This document shows, in pieces, positions 28,285-37,500 of a stretch of 64,000 bases of DNA. The translations under genes and the position numbers were made by a program. Position 1 is the stretch's first letter; each line of letters begins with the position of its first letter. The DNA is from Cyclobacterium marinum DSM 745. GTDB lineage: Bacteria; Bacteroidota; Bacteroidia; Cytophagales; Cyclobacteriaceae. Under the pieces are notes generated by a model that saw only the letters and a program-made list of their open reading frames with translations, ran no database searches and was not told the DNA's origin. The DNA is taken from positions 5,190,001-5,254,000 of the forward strand of contig NC_015914.1 of NCBI RefSeq assembly GCF_000222485.1, read 5' to 3'.

Positions 28285-29191
28285 AGAAGCCATTTTAAGC
28301 AAAACACACTACGGCTTAAATATTTATGCCCATGTGTTACGCCAATACTATCAGGGTGAAACAGTCCTATCCCTTTCGGGAAGGGACTGCAAACCTGCTA
28401 AGAATCCATTCAATGCAGACAAGCCTACATTGATGGTTAAAATAGTTGATGGCATTGCTACGCATACCGATACAGAAGAAGCCATTGCACAGGGCAATGT
28501 CTTTGATTTTGCTTCATTGCATTTCAGCCTCGAAGGGCAAGCCCTTCTCGAAAAGATCAATGAGGAACTATATCTGAGAATTGGTAAGGAAAGAGGTTTT
28601 TATCATCAAGAGGAAACGCAACCTGCGGTTGCTATTCCTGAAATTCAAAAGCCTACACCGCCAGTATTCAGCTATTTCAAAAAGCCTGTTTCTAATGTGA
28701 AACCAAGTCGTCAAGTCTCCTTGATTGAGGTGTACCACCTCATCAAAGGCAATGATTTTGCTTCGTCTACAAGTACACTTCGCAATATCTCCGAGCCAAA
28801 GGATGCCCGAAAGTATAAGGCTCAAAATTTCGATTATGTGACCTTCTCAGGCTCATTCTCTAAACGGAATGATGCAAACCTCCAAAGACATTCAGGTTTG
28901 CTTACAATCGATTTTGACCACATTGAAGACATCCCTACACTCAAGCAATCATTACTAAATGACCATTATTTTGAAACGGAGCTACTGTTTGTATCTCCTT
29001 CAGGCGATGGGTTGAAATGGGTAATACCAATTGACTTGACACAGGCAAAACACCAGGACTATTTCAAGGCAGTGGCAAACTATGTTTCCCATACCTATCA
29101 ATTAGAAGTAGACCAGTCAGGAAAGGACATTTCAAGAGCATGCTTCCTTCCAAGCGATACAGACATATTCATCAATCCTAAATACATATAG
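28271..29191 (+). CDS. BT4734/BF3469-family primase-associated protein
   Basis: A 306-residue protein. The ATG at 28271 is chosen because the extended frame upstream only shadows the preceding HTH gene. Residues about 140-300 match the BT4734-like domain (VSLIEVYHLIKGNDFAS, then HSGLLTIDFDHIED and LLFVSPSGDGLKWVI), a fold found at the N-terminus of VirE-type proteins and next to DUF3987 primase-helicases in Bacteroidota elements. It ends three bases before the DUF3987 gene. A role in element DNA replication or mobilisation is inferred from this pairing. Confidence 0.75.
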   Translation: MEISREAILSKTHYGLNIYAHVLRQYYQGETVLSLSGRDCKPAKNPFNADKPTLMVKIVDGIATHTDTEEAIAQGNVFDFASLHFSLEGQALLEKINEELYLRIGKERGFYHQEETQPAVAIPEIQKPTPPVFSYFKKPVSNVKPSRQVSLIEVYHLIKGNDFASSTSTLRNISEPKDARKYKAQNFDYVTFSGSFSKRNDANLQRHSGLLTIDFDHIEDIPTLKQSLLNDHYFETELLFVSPSGDGLKWVIPIDLTQAKHQDYFKAVANYVSHTYQLEVDQSGKDISRACFLPSDTDIFINPKYI

Positions 29192-29194
29192 GTT

Positions 29195-31012
29195 ATGGAG
29201 CGAAAAACATTCAATCCGTTGGAATGGCTTGATAAGCCAGACCAACAAGTAAAAGTTACAGAGCAAAGCAATTACACTACAAATACACAACTCGAAGAAG
29301 TTGAAAGAATCATTCAAGGCATTGAGGCCAACCGTGTAGATGTTACCTCCGCTTACAGCGATTGGGTAAACATCGGCTTTGCCTTTGCGGATGAGTTTGG
29401 TGAGACAGGTAGAAACCTGTTTCACCGTGTTAGTCAATATCATCCTGAGTATTCCACACAGGAATGCGACAAGCAGTTTGATAATTGTATGAAGGCAAGA
29501 GGTCAGGGAGTTTCCCTGAAAACCTTCTTTTATCATGCCAAGGAAGCAGGAATACCATTGAGTACTCCAAAGGAGGAAAGACAGGACTACAGCCCTGCAA
29601 GCAGGTCTGAGAAACAAAGCAAGAATCTCAACACTAAGGCAGAAATCAAGAAAGAACCGGAGCAAATGCCAACATTTCCTGATTCCTTATTTCCTGAACT
29701 TCCTGAGTTTTTGCAAAAGGCAATACAGATAGCCACTTCCAATGAGGAAAGAGACATTTTACTCCTTGGCTCCTTAGTGGCCATTAGTGCCTGTTTACCC
29801 AAAGTGTCAGGAATCTATGATGGCAAGCGTGTATACTCCAATCTGTTTCTGTTCATTACCGCCCAAGCCTCGGCAGGTAAAGGTCGTTTGGTGCATTGTC
29901 GCCAATTAGTGAATCCAGTACACAAAGAGTTTCGGGAACAAGCAAAACTCCACAAGCAACATTACGAACTGGAATTGGCTGAATACAACGCCAACAAAGG
30001 GAAAGTTGAAGGAATTGAGAAACCCGAGAAGCCACCCGAAAAGATGCTCTTTATCCCTGCCAATAACAGCTCCACAGGAGCTTATCAATTATTGGGTGAT
30101 AGTGATGGTAAAGGACTGATATTTGAAACTGAGGGTGACACACTTGCACATGCTTTTAAGAGCGATTACGGAAATTATAGTGACGGCTTTAGAAAAGCCT
30201 TTCACCATGAGACTATTTCCTACTATCGCAGGACAGACCGTGAATATGTGGACATAGAAAGCCCTTGCCTTTCTACTGTCTTGTCAGGTACGCCCAAGCA
30301 AGTAGCTGCCTTAATCCCGAATGCAGAAAACGGCTTATTCAGCCGTTTCATATTCTATTACATGAATGTTCGGCCAGTGTGGAAGAATGTATTTGCTTCG
30401 CAAACACCAAATGGTTTAGACGACTACTTTGATGCGTTAGGCAATGAGTTCTTCAATCTTTACAGTTTCTTAAAAACTGGACAGGATGTTCAATTCTTTC
30501 TCACTGCTGACCAGCAAGACCAGTTCAATCAGTTCTTTGGTCAGATTCAGGAAAAATACATGAGTATTCAGGGAATCGACTACATGGCAACCATCCGAAG
30601 ATTAGGATTAATCGCCTATCGTTTCTGCATGATATTCTCCGCTTTGCGGATCATGGAAACAGGTGAAACATCATCCAAGATGATTTGTGAAGAAAGAGAC
30701 TTTCAAGCTTCGCTTGCTATGGTAAAAGTGTTGGTAAAGCATTCGAGTAAAGTATTTGCAGAACTCCCGGAAGATGTACAGAAACCTACTCGTTTAAACA
30801 GGAAAGAGAAGTTCTTGAATAAGCTGCCCAAGCATTTCAACCGCCAAAAGTATCTTGAAGTGGCTACCGCTTTAAGTATTCCTCATAAAACAGCAGAAGG
30901 GTATGTTACTGACTTCTGTAAATCCAATGTGATTCATCGAGAGTCTCAGGACAACTACATAAACACTTCGATTGAGGAAAATGAGGAAGTTAAGGATACT
31001 AAGGAAAGTTAA
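29195..31012 (+). CDS. PriCT-2/DUF3987 replication protein
   Basis: A 605-residue protein. Residues about 30-115 form a PriCT-2 primase C-terminal domain (SAYSDWVNIGFAFADEFG, then YSTQECDKQFDNCMKARG). Residues about 170-560 are the DUF3987 region with a P-loop-like FITAQASAGKGRLVHC (about residue 218) and the typical EGDTLAHAFKSDYGN. Such proteins are thought to act as helicase-primases for replication of excised elements. It is the last gene of the HTH-BT4734 unit. Confidence 0.82.
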   Translation: MERKTFNPLEWLDKPDQQVKVTEQSNYTTNTQLEEVERIIQGIEANRVDVTSAYSDWVNIGFAFADEFGETGRNLFHRVSQYHPEYSTQECDKQFDNCMKARGQGVSLKTFFYHAKEAGIPLSTPKEERQDYSPASRSEKQSKNLNTKAEIKKEPEQMPTFPDSLFPELPEFLQKAIQIATSNEERDILLLGSLVAISACLPKVSGIYDGKRVYSNLFLFITAQASAGKGRLVHCRQLVNPVHKEFREQAKLHKQHYELELAEYNANKGKVEGIEKPEKPPEKMLFIPANNSSTGAYQLLGDSDGKGLIFETEGDTLAHAFKSDYGNYSDGFRKAFHHETISYYRRTDREYVDIESPCLSTVLSGTPKQVAALIPNAENGLFSRFIFYYMNVRPVWKNVFASQTPNGLDDYFDALGNEFFNLYSFLKTGQDVQFFLTADQQDQFNQFFGQIQEKYMSIQGIDYMATIRRLGLIAYRFCMIFSALRIMETGETSSKMICEERDFQASLAMVKVLVKHSSKVFAELPEDVQKPTRLNRKEKFLNKLPKHFNRQKYLEVATALSIPHKTAEGYVTDFCKSNVIHRESQDNYINTSIEENEEVKDTKES

Positions 31013-31093
31013 TCCTTGGTATCCTCCATTTCCTTAAAATCCTGAAACATTAAATTCACATATACTCCTACTTCGTTTCTTCTTTTTCTTTCC

Positions 31094-31101
31094 TATATTT
31101 G
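31094..31101 (+). promoter_or_regulatory. -7 element TATATTTG before the XRE-Argonaute operon
   Basis: An exact TANNTTTG match 31 bases before the XRE ATG, in a T-rich spacer after the replication module. This suggests that the XRE, Argonaute and Fur genes have their own promoter. The -33 region is not clear. Confidence 0.5.
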
Positions 31102-31131
31102 GCATTATTTGTCAAGTTATATATTGCCAAC

Positions 31132-31422
31132 ATGGACAACTTCGGTTCTAGACTGAAAACATTAAGAACAAAACAAGGGCTATTAATGCGACAAGTCGCT
31201 GCTGCTGCAGATGTGGACACCTCTATGATAAGCAAGTTTGAGAACGGTGATCGGCTTCCAACAAGAAGACAAATTGAAAAACTCGCTTTGATTTTAAATG
31301 TTACAGAACAGGAATTATTGATTCAAGCATATAGTGAAAAAATTGCATCCGATTTAATCAAAGAACCGCTAGCTGAGGAAATTGTAGAACTGGCATTAAA
31401 AAAATTACAACTGAAAAAATGA
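31132..31422 (+). CDS. XRE-family helix-turn-helix regulator
   Basis: A 96-residue protein. The XRE HTH covers residues 5-60 (FGSRLKTLRTKQGLLMRQVA, then DTSMISKFENGDRLPTRRQ), like the controller proteins of restriction-modification systems. A helical tail (IVELALKKLQLKK) follows. The ATG at 31132 is used because the in-frame start 33 bases upstream overlaps the -7 element. It is 22 bases ahead of the Argonaute gene and is probably its autoregulatory controller. Confidence 0.82.
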   Translation: MDNFGSRLKTLRTKQGLLMRQVAAAADVDTSMISKFENGDRLPTRRQIEKLALILNVTEQELLIQAYSEKIASDLIKEPLAEEIVELALKKLQLKK

Positions 31423-31444
31423 AATAACTAAACAGTAAACTTTT

Positions 31445-33544
31445 ATGGCCAACCATACCTTCAATATACTCACATTCAATCACCCTCAGGAAGAACAAAC
31501 CTTTTACTTCACTGACCAGGAACAAGACAACCTCACAAGGATTTACAAATCCTTAGTACCAGATGAGGTCATTGAAAAGTATGGAGAGCAAGACCATTAT
31601 TATACATCATTTACAGTTGAGAAGGACGGATTCTTAGCAGTATCCAAACCAACAACTCCTTTATTTGAAACCAAGACAACTGAGGCAGGTGAAGAACGCT
31701 CATATACTATTCGCAATTCTACCTTCTCATCTTCAGTACTAAAGCGATATTACAATTCGCTTATTCATAGTCATTTCAAAGAGAAGGGCTTTTTAGTAAA
31801 GCCCAATTTTGTAAGTGATACAGAAGTTTGGCTTCCAAGTGCCAAACAAGACACCACAGGCAAGTACAAGATATTCGACCGCTTCTCACTCAAAGTACAG
31901 TTTAAGACAGTTTCCGACAGTCTTGAATTGTTGGTGACATTTGAAGGTAAATCCAAAATCTTCAAAGTTCCTGTCTCCACTCTTTTAGAGGATGTATCAC
32001 CGACAGATATTAATTGGGTAGTGTATGAAAAGGGTCTGTACCGTTTTGATGAGTTACCTGATAGCGGTAAAAGAGAATATGACAAGGTGTATCCAGTATG
32101 GACTTTCGAAATCAGAGATGCATTAATGCAAGGAACGGAAGCCCCGGACAAAACCAATAAGTACAAAAAGTTTAGAGAGGGAATCGACAAGTTCTACAAT
32201 CAATACCTGAATACAGAGGAGTTCAAAGCAATCATTCCAATTACCTCCAATGGATTCATACCAGTTAATAAAATCAATGTCGGGTCAGTCAACAATTCCA
32301 GTAACCGACTTTTATTCGGTGAACAAAAGTCTGGTATTGTGCCAATGGATGGAATGAAAGAGCATGGCCCATTTGATTTCAGCTCTACTTCTAAAATCCA
32401 CTTCTTTTTCATCTTCCATAAAGATGATCAACACATCGCCCAGAAGATGGACGGTTATTTCAAAGGATCAGAATTTGGCTTCAAAGGATTGACCAAGTTT
32501 ATTCATACGCCTTACCATACTGAAAAAGGGTTCAGTATAAGATTTGAAGACAGAGACAATCCATGGCCAGAAATCTATGAAGCGGTTACCAACAAACATT
32601 TTGAATCAGATATTCAGTACATCGCTATTTATATCAGTCCATTCTCCAAGAACTCACCAGACAAATCAAGAAGGAAGATATACTACAAGCTGAAAGAATT
32701 GCTTTTAAAGGAGGGTGTATCCTCACAGGTAATTGATGGAGAAAAGGTAATGACTAATGAAAAGTACTATTACAGCTTACCGAATATTGCAATTGCCATT
32801 TTAGCCAAGTTGAACGGTACGCCTTGGAAACTGGATACCAAGCTCAAGAACGAATTGATTGTAGGGATTGGAGCATTCAGAAACTCAGAGGTAGATATAC
32901 AATATATTGGCAGTGCTTTTAGCTTCGCTAACAATGGGAAATTCAACCGTTTTGAGTGCTTCCAAAAAGACCAAACAAAGGAGTTAGCAGGTTCAATTAT
33001 CAGAGCAGTAAAAGAGTATGCAAACGTCAATACAGGCATCAAACGGCTTGTGATCCACTTCTACAAGAGTATGAGGCAAGATGAACTACAACCGATAGAA
33101 GACGGCCTCAAAGACCTTGGATTAGACATTCCAGTATTTATAGTTTCCATCAACAAGACAGAATCCTCGGACATTGTTGCATTTGATAACAGTTGGAAAG
33201 ACCTTATGCCAATGAGTGGCACATTCATAAAGGTTGGGTACAATAAATTCCTGCTATTCAACAACACAAGATACAACCCAAAATTCTACAGCTTCCATGA
33301 CGGCTTTCCGTTCCCGATAAAGCTGAAAATCTTTTGCACAGAAAAAGAGCTGGTAGAGGAATATAAGACCGTAAAAGAATTGATTGATCAGGTATATCAG
33401 TTCAGCCGGATGTATTGGAAATCAGTAAGACAACAGAACTTACCAGTTACCATCAAATACCCTGAAATGGTCGCAGAAATGCTCCCTCATTTTGATGGTA
33501 ATGAAATACCTGAATTTGGAAAAGACAACCTTTGGTTCTTGTAA
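31445..33544 (+). CDS. Full-length prokaryotic Argonaute, probably catalytically inactive
   Basis: A 699-residue protein with N-terminal and PAZ-region domains, MID and PIWI. The MID pocket looks intact: IYYKLKELLLKEGVSSQVI supplies the Tyr, Lys and Gln used to hold a guide 5' end. The PIWI domain starts at YSLPNIAIAILAKLNGTPW (about residue 445) and ends with the buried hydrophobic tail LWFL. Catalytic acidic residues appear lost: the first Asp site reads VGIGAF (Gly476), the HxD-type site reads HFYKSMRQDE (Tyr540 where Asp is expected), and the last reads PVTIKYPEMVA. It may therefore bind guides and targets without cutting. It lies between an XRE gene and a Fur gene that overlaps its stop (TAATG). 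No nuclease or membrane effector is next to it. Confidence 0.85.
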   Translation: MANHTFNILTFNHPQEEQTFYFTDQEQDNLTRIYKSLVPDEVIEKYGEQDHYYTSFTVEKDGFLAVSKPTTPLFETKTTEAGEERSYTIRNSTFSSSVLKRYYNSLIHSHFKEKGFLVKPNFVSDTEVWLPSAKQDTTGKYKIFDRFSLKVQFKTVSDSLELLVTFEGKSKIFKVPVSTLLEDVSPTDINWVVYEKGLYRFDELPDSGKREYDKVYPVWTFEIRDALMQGTEAPDKTNKYKKFREGIDKFYNQYLNTEEFKAIIPITSNGFIPVNKINVGSVNNSSNRLLFGEQKSGIVPMDGMKEHGPFDFSSTSKIHFFFIFHKDDQHIAQKMDGYFKGSEFGFKGLTKFIHTPYHTEKGFSIRFEDRDNPWPEIYEAVTNKHFESDIQYIAIYISPFSKNSPDKSRRKIYYKLKELLLKEGVSSQVIDGEKVMTNEKYYYSLPNIAIAILAKLNGTPWKLDTKLKNELIVGIGAFRNSEVDIQYIGSAFSFANNGKFNRFECFQKDQTKELAGSIIRAVKEYANVNTGIKRLVIHFYKSMRQDELQPIEDGLKDLGLDIPVFIVSINKTESSDIVAFDNSWKDLMPMSGTFIKVGYNKFLLFNNTRYNPKFYSFHDGFPFPIKLKIFCTEKELVEEYKTVKELIDQVYQFSRMYWKSVRQQNLPVTIKYPEMVAEMLPHFDGNEIPEFGKDNLWFL

Positions 33545-33954
33545 TGGACAGAATAGAAGAAATATTTAAAATTAAGGACGTAAAGCCGACTGCTGTAAGG
33601 ATAGTAGTACTGCGCTACCTATTAGAACAAAAGAAAGCACAGTCTTTAAAGGACATTGAAGTTGGTCTCGATCAATCAGACAGAAGTTCAATTTTTCGCA
33701 CACTAAAAACTTTTGAAGATCATAAGGTGATCCATAGTATCGAAGATGGCTCAGGGATGACCAAGTATGCTGTATGTGTAGAAGGCTGCAATTGCGATCC
33801 AGAAGACCTTCATTATCATTTCTATTGCACTTCATGTGAAATGACTTTTTGCCTTTTAGACCACCCTATTCCTTTAGTCAATCTACCAAATAATTTTAAA
33901 ATGGCACAAGCTAACATGGTCATTAAAGGATTATGCGATAAGTGTAACCAATAA
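33544..33954 (+). CDS. Fur-family transcriptional repressor
   Basis: A 136-residue regulator. The winged helix is N-terminal (VKPTAVRIVVLRYLLEQKKA, then SIFRTLKTFEDHKVI). The metal-binding half has DLHYHFYCTSCEMTFCL and a C-terminal CDKC, giving two CxxC zinc pairs and the Fur-type HxH. The ATG at 33544 overlaps the Argonaute stop; a TTG four codons upstream is the alternative. It precedes the metal-efflux genes and probably regulates them in response to Zn or a related metal. Confidence 0.85.
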   Translation: MDRIEEIFKIKDVKPTAVRIVVLRYLLEQKKAQSLKDIEVGLDQSDRSSIFRTLKTFEDHKVIHSIEDGSGMTKYAVCVEGCNCDPEDLHYHFYCTSCEMTFCLLDHPIPLVNLPNNFKMAQANMVIKGLCDKCNQ

Positions 33955-33985
33955 CCTTTGCAATCGGGTTGCACTATCGCTTCAT

Positions 33986-33993
33986 TATCTTTG
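33986..33993 (+). promoter_or_regulatory. -7 element TATCTTTG before the DUF6660-type gene
   Basis: An exact TANNTTTG match ends six bases before the ATG at 34000, which would make the transcript leaderless or nearly so. This suggests a separate promoter for the efflux operon after the Fur gene. The best upstream TTTG (33957-33960) is 25 bases away, longer than usual. Confidence 0.35.
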
Positions 33994-33999
33994 TGACCA

Positions 34000-34329
34000 A
34001 TGAAGTATTTATCTTTGATATTCGCCACGTTTACGCTGATGCTCTCCACAGTCCCTATTGAGGGAGCTTGTCGTAGTAACTCGTATGATGGTGTTTACAA
34101 CTACTCAAATACAGAATCTAGTCAGCAGGAGAGCGGAAATCAGGATAACGAAAATTGCCCCCCACTCTGTGGTTGTCAATGTAGTCATGTACATGCAATC
34201 TCTTTTGGAAACAATAGGGTAATTATCAATCTGGTATTTGCGGATAATAATAAGTTGCCCAGAAACTACAACAATGGTATTTCTTTTAATTTAATAAATG
34301 CCGTTTGGCATCCCCCAAAGTTTTCCTAA
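34000..34329 (+). CDS. Small exported DUF6660-type protein
   Basis: A 109-residue precursor with a signal peptide (cleavage near VPIEGA) and a short Asn/Ser-rich region. A cysteine cluster CPPLCGCQCSHVHA could bind a soft metal. Proteins of this type lie next to CzcA-type pumps in many Bacteroidota; a periplasmic metal-binding role is likely but unproven. Confidence 0.65.
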   Translation: MKYLSLIFATFTLMLSTVPIEGACRSNSYDGVYNYSNTESSQQESGNQDNENCPPLCGCQCSHVHAISFGNNRVIINLVFADNNKLPRNYNNGISFNLINAVWHPPKFS

Positions 34330-34411
34330 AAGGTTATTGCTTACTTATTCACGGGCATTAACACCTGTGTTTTTAAAGTCACGTCAGTGTTATTCAATAA
34401 CCACCATCCCG

Positions 34412-34435
34412 CCTACTGTCCAATAGAACAGTAGG
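34412..34435 (+). other. Stem-loop in the leader of the czcA-type gene
   Basis: Perfect arms CCTACTGT (34412-34419) and ACAGTAGG (34428-34435) enclose CCAATAGA, 82 bases before the pump ATG. The downstream bases (GCTTGTATTTCC) are only weakly U-rich, so it could be an attenuator, a weak terminator of the preceding gene or a protein-binding palindrome. Confidence 0.4.
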
Positions 34436-34516
34436 GCTTGTATTTCCAAATCAACATGTTTAAAAGTCATAAACATCAGGACTTCTTTATCAAGAGATCC
34501 TGATAAAAGTAAAGCT

Positions 34517-37500
34517 ATGATTAATCAAATAATTTCGTTTTCAATAAAAAACAAGCTTATTATTGGCCTGCTCACGCTGGCGCTCATTGGAGTGGGTATA
34601 TACTCCATGTCCACCGTCAATCTGGGCTCTGTACCCGACATTACCAATAATCAGGTGCAGGTAATTACTGTATCAGAAAACCTGGCCACTGAGGATATCG
34701 AACAGTTCGTTACTTACCCTGTGGAGCTGGCCATGGGCAACCTGCCGGGAGTAGATGAAACCCGTTCTGTTTCGAGGTTCGGCCTCTCTGTCGTTACCAT
34801 TGTTTTTGAAGACGATATGGGTACCTATCTGCCCCGCCAACTGGTACAGGAAAAACTGATCGAATTAAAAGAGACCATACCTGAGAAATTTGGAAGCCCA
34901 TCAATGGGTCCCATTTCTACCGGTTTAGGCCAAATTTATGAATACACCATTGAACCACAAGAGGGTTATGACTCGATGTATTCACCTATGGAGTTGCGCA
35001 CGATTCAAGAATGGATTGTAAAACGGCAATTAACTTTGCTTGAAGGTGTGGTTGAGGTGAATTCTTTCGGTGGCTATATTAAGCAATATGAAGTGGCCAT
35101 TAACCCGGATAAACTCAATGCACAGAATGTGAGCATCTCTCAAGTATATGAGGCTCTGGCCAGAAACAATGTTAATACCGGTGGGGCTTACATTGAGAAG
35201 AACAGGATGTCTAATTTCATCCGTGGAGAAGGCTTGGTGCGCTCTCTGGATGATATCCGAAAAATCGTCATAAAAACAGAAAATGGGATCCCGGTTACGG
35301 TAGGTGATGTAGCCTCTAAAGTACACTTCGGCAGCCAGGTGCGATATGGGGCTTTCACACAGGATGGAAAAGAAGCTGTTGGCGGCATTATTATGATGCT
35401 AAAAGGCTCCAATCCCAATGCAGTCATTCAGAATGTGATAGAGCGTATGGAAGAGATAGAAAAATCTCTTCCGGAGGGATTAGCGATCAATACGATAATT
35501 GATCGTAGTGATTTAATTTCCAGGACTACCGATACTGTAAAAACCAATCTTATAGAAGGGGCGCTGATTGTCATTTTCGCCCTGGTGATTCTGTTGGGTA
35601 GCCTTCGTGGCGGTATTATCACTGCGACTACCATTCCGCTTTCCCTACTGTTTGCCTTCATTTTAATGAAGCAGTTCAATGTGTGGGCCAACCTGATGAG
35701 CCTTGGGGCCATTGATTTTGGGATCATCATTGACGGGGCGGTGATCATTATAGAGGGCACAGTGTATGAAATCCAAAAGCGCATCCGGTCAGGGAAAATC
35801 AAATTCAACCAGGGCGTAATGGATGAGGTTGCTTATGATGCGGGCAGTACAATGATGAGTTCGGCCTTTTTCGGACAGATTATCATCCTCATTGTATTTA
35901 CCCCCATCTTATTCCTTACCGGGGTGGAAGGTAAGATGTTTCAGCCGATGGCCTATACATTTGGCTTTGCCATGATTGGTGCCATTTTCCTTTGTCTGAC
36001 GTATGTACCGATGATGTCGGCCTTGTTTATGAAACCTGTTCAAAACAAAAAGAACTGGTTTGGACGATTTGAACGCTGGCTGGAAAAGGTTAGTGATAAA
36101 ATAATAGATGGCATTCAATGGGTTTATTTGCCTTTGCTAAAAGGTGCGCTGCGTTTTAAAGCAATTGTGATCATCGTAGCTATTGTGCTGCTGGGAGTAG
36201 CCGGGTTTATTTTTTCCCGTATGGGAGGGGAGTTTGTGCCACAGCTTGATGAAGGAGATATCGCGATGCAGGCACTCATCAGGCCCGGAAGTTCCCTAAG
36301 TGAGTCTAAAGAGGTATCAATCAAGATTGAGAACCTGTTGCTGGAAAGTTTTCCCGAAATAAAAACGGTAACTGCCCGGATTGGGGTGGCCGATATCCCT
36401 ACGGACCCCATGCCGATGGATATAGCCGATATGTACCTCATATTGGAAAAAGATAAAGATAAATGGGTTTCAGCTGAAACCAAGGACGAGCTAATTGAGC
36501 AAATCAAGGAAAAGCTGGAAACCAATCTGACCGGGGTTAACCTGGTATTTACCCAGCCGGTAGAGCTGCGTTTTAATGAGTTGCTGGAAGGGGTACGGGA
36601 GGACATTGCCGTAAAACTCTATGGCGAAGACCTGGAAGTGCTTTCCGCAAAAGTGCAGGAAATGGCGGATATAATTTCTACCGTGCCAGGAGCCGGTGAT
36701 GTAAACCCAGAACGTACATCAGGACTTCCCCAAATGACCGTTCGTTACAATCGGGATAAAATTGCCCAATATGGATTGGACATTCAAAAGATCAATGAGT
36801 ATGTGAGTTCAGCCTTTGCAGGTGGTGTGGCCGGGGTGATTTTTGAAGGTGAAAAAAGATTTGATCTGGTCATCCGCTTTGATGAGGCGCACCGGAAAAG
36901 TATTGATGACCTGCGCACACTCTACATTGATCTACCCGATGGTACCCAAGTTCCGATAAAAGAAGTGGCCGACATTAGCTATGTGCCTGGCCCCATGCAA
37001 ATCTCCAGAGACAACACGTATAGACGTACTTATGTGGGAGTCAATACAAGAGGTCGTGATGTGGAATCAGTCGTAAACGACATTCAGAAAAAACTGGATG
37101 CACAACTAGACTTGCCTCCGGGTTATTATATTTCCTACGGTGGGGAGTTTGAAAATCTGGAAAGGGCTAAAAGCAGATTAGCAATTGTTGTTCCAATAGC
37201 GCTGTTCTTGATTTTCGTTTTACTCTATTTTGCGCTACAGTCATTTTCACAATCCATCATGATTTATATCGCTATACCCCTGGCAGCTATTGGTGGTATA
37301 TTTGCGCTGTGGATTAGAGATATGCCCTTCAGTATTTCAGCAGGCGTTGGTTTTATCGTGCTTTTTGGAGTAGCCGTGTTAAATGGCTTGGTCTTAATCA
37401 ACCGCTTTAATTCATTGAAAGAAGAAGGCGTCACCAGCATCAGAGAAAGAATTTTAACAGGAACCAAAGAGCGAATCAGGCCCATTATGCTGACAGCCAC

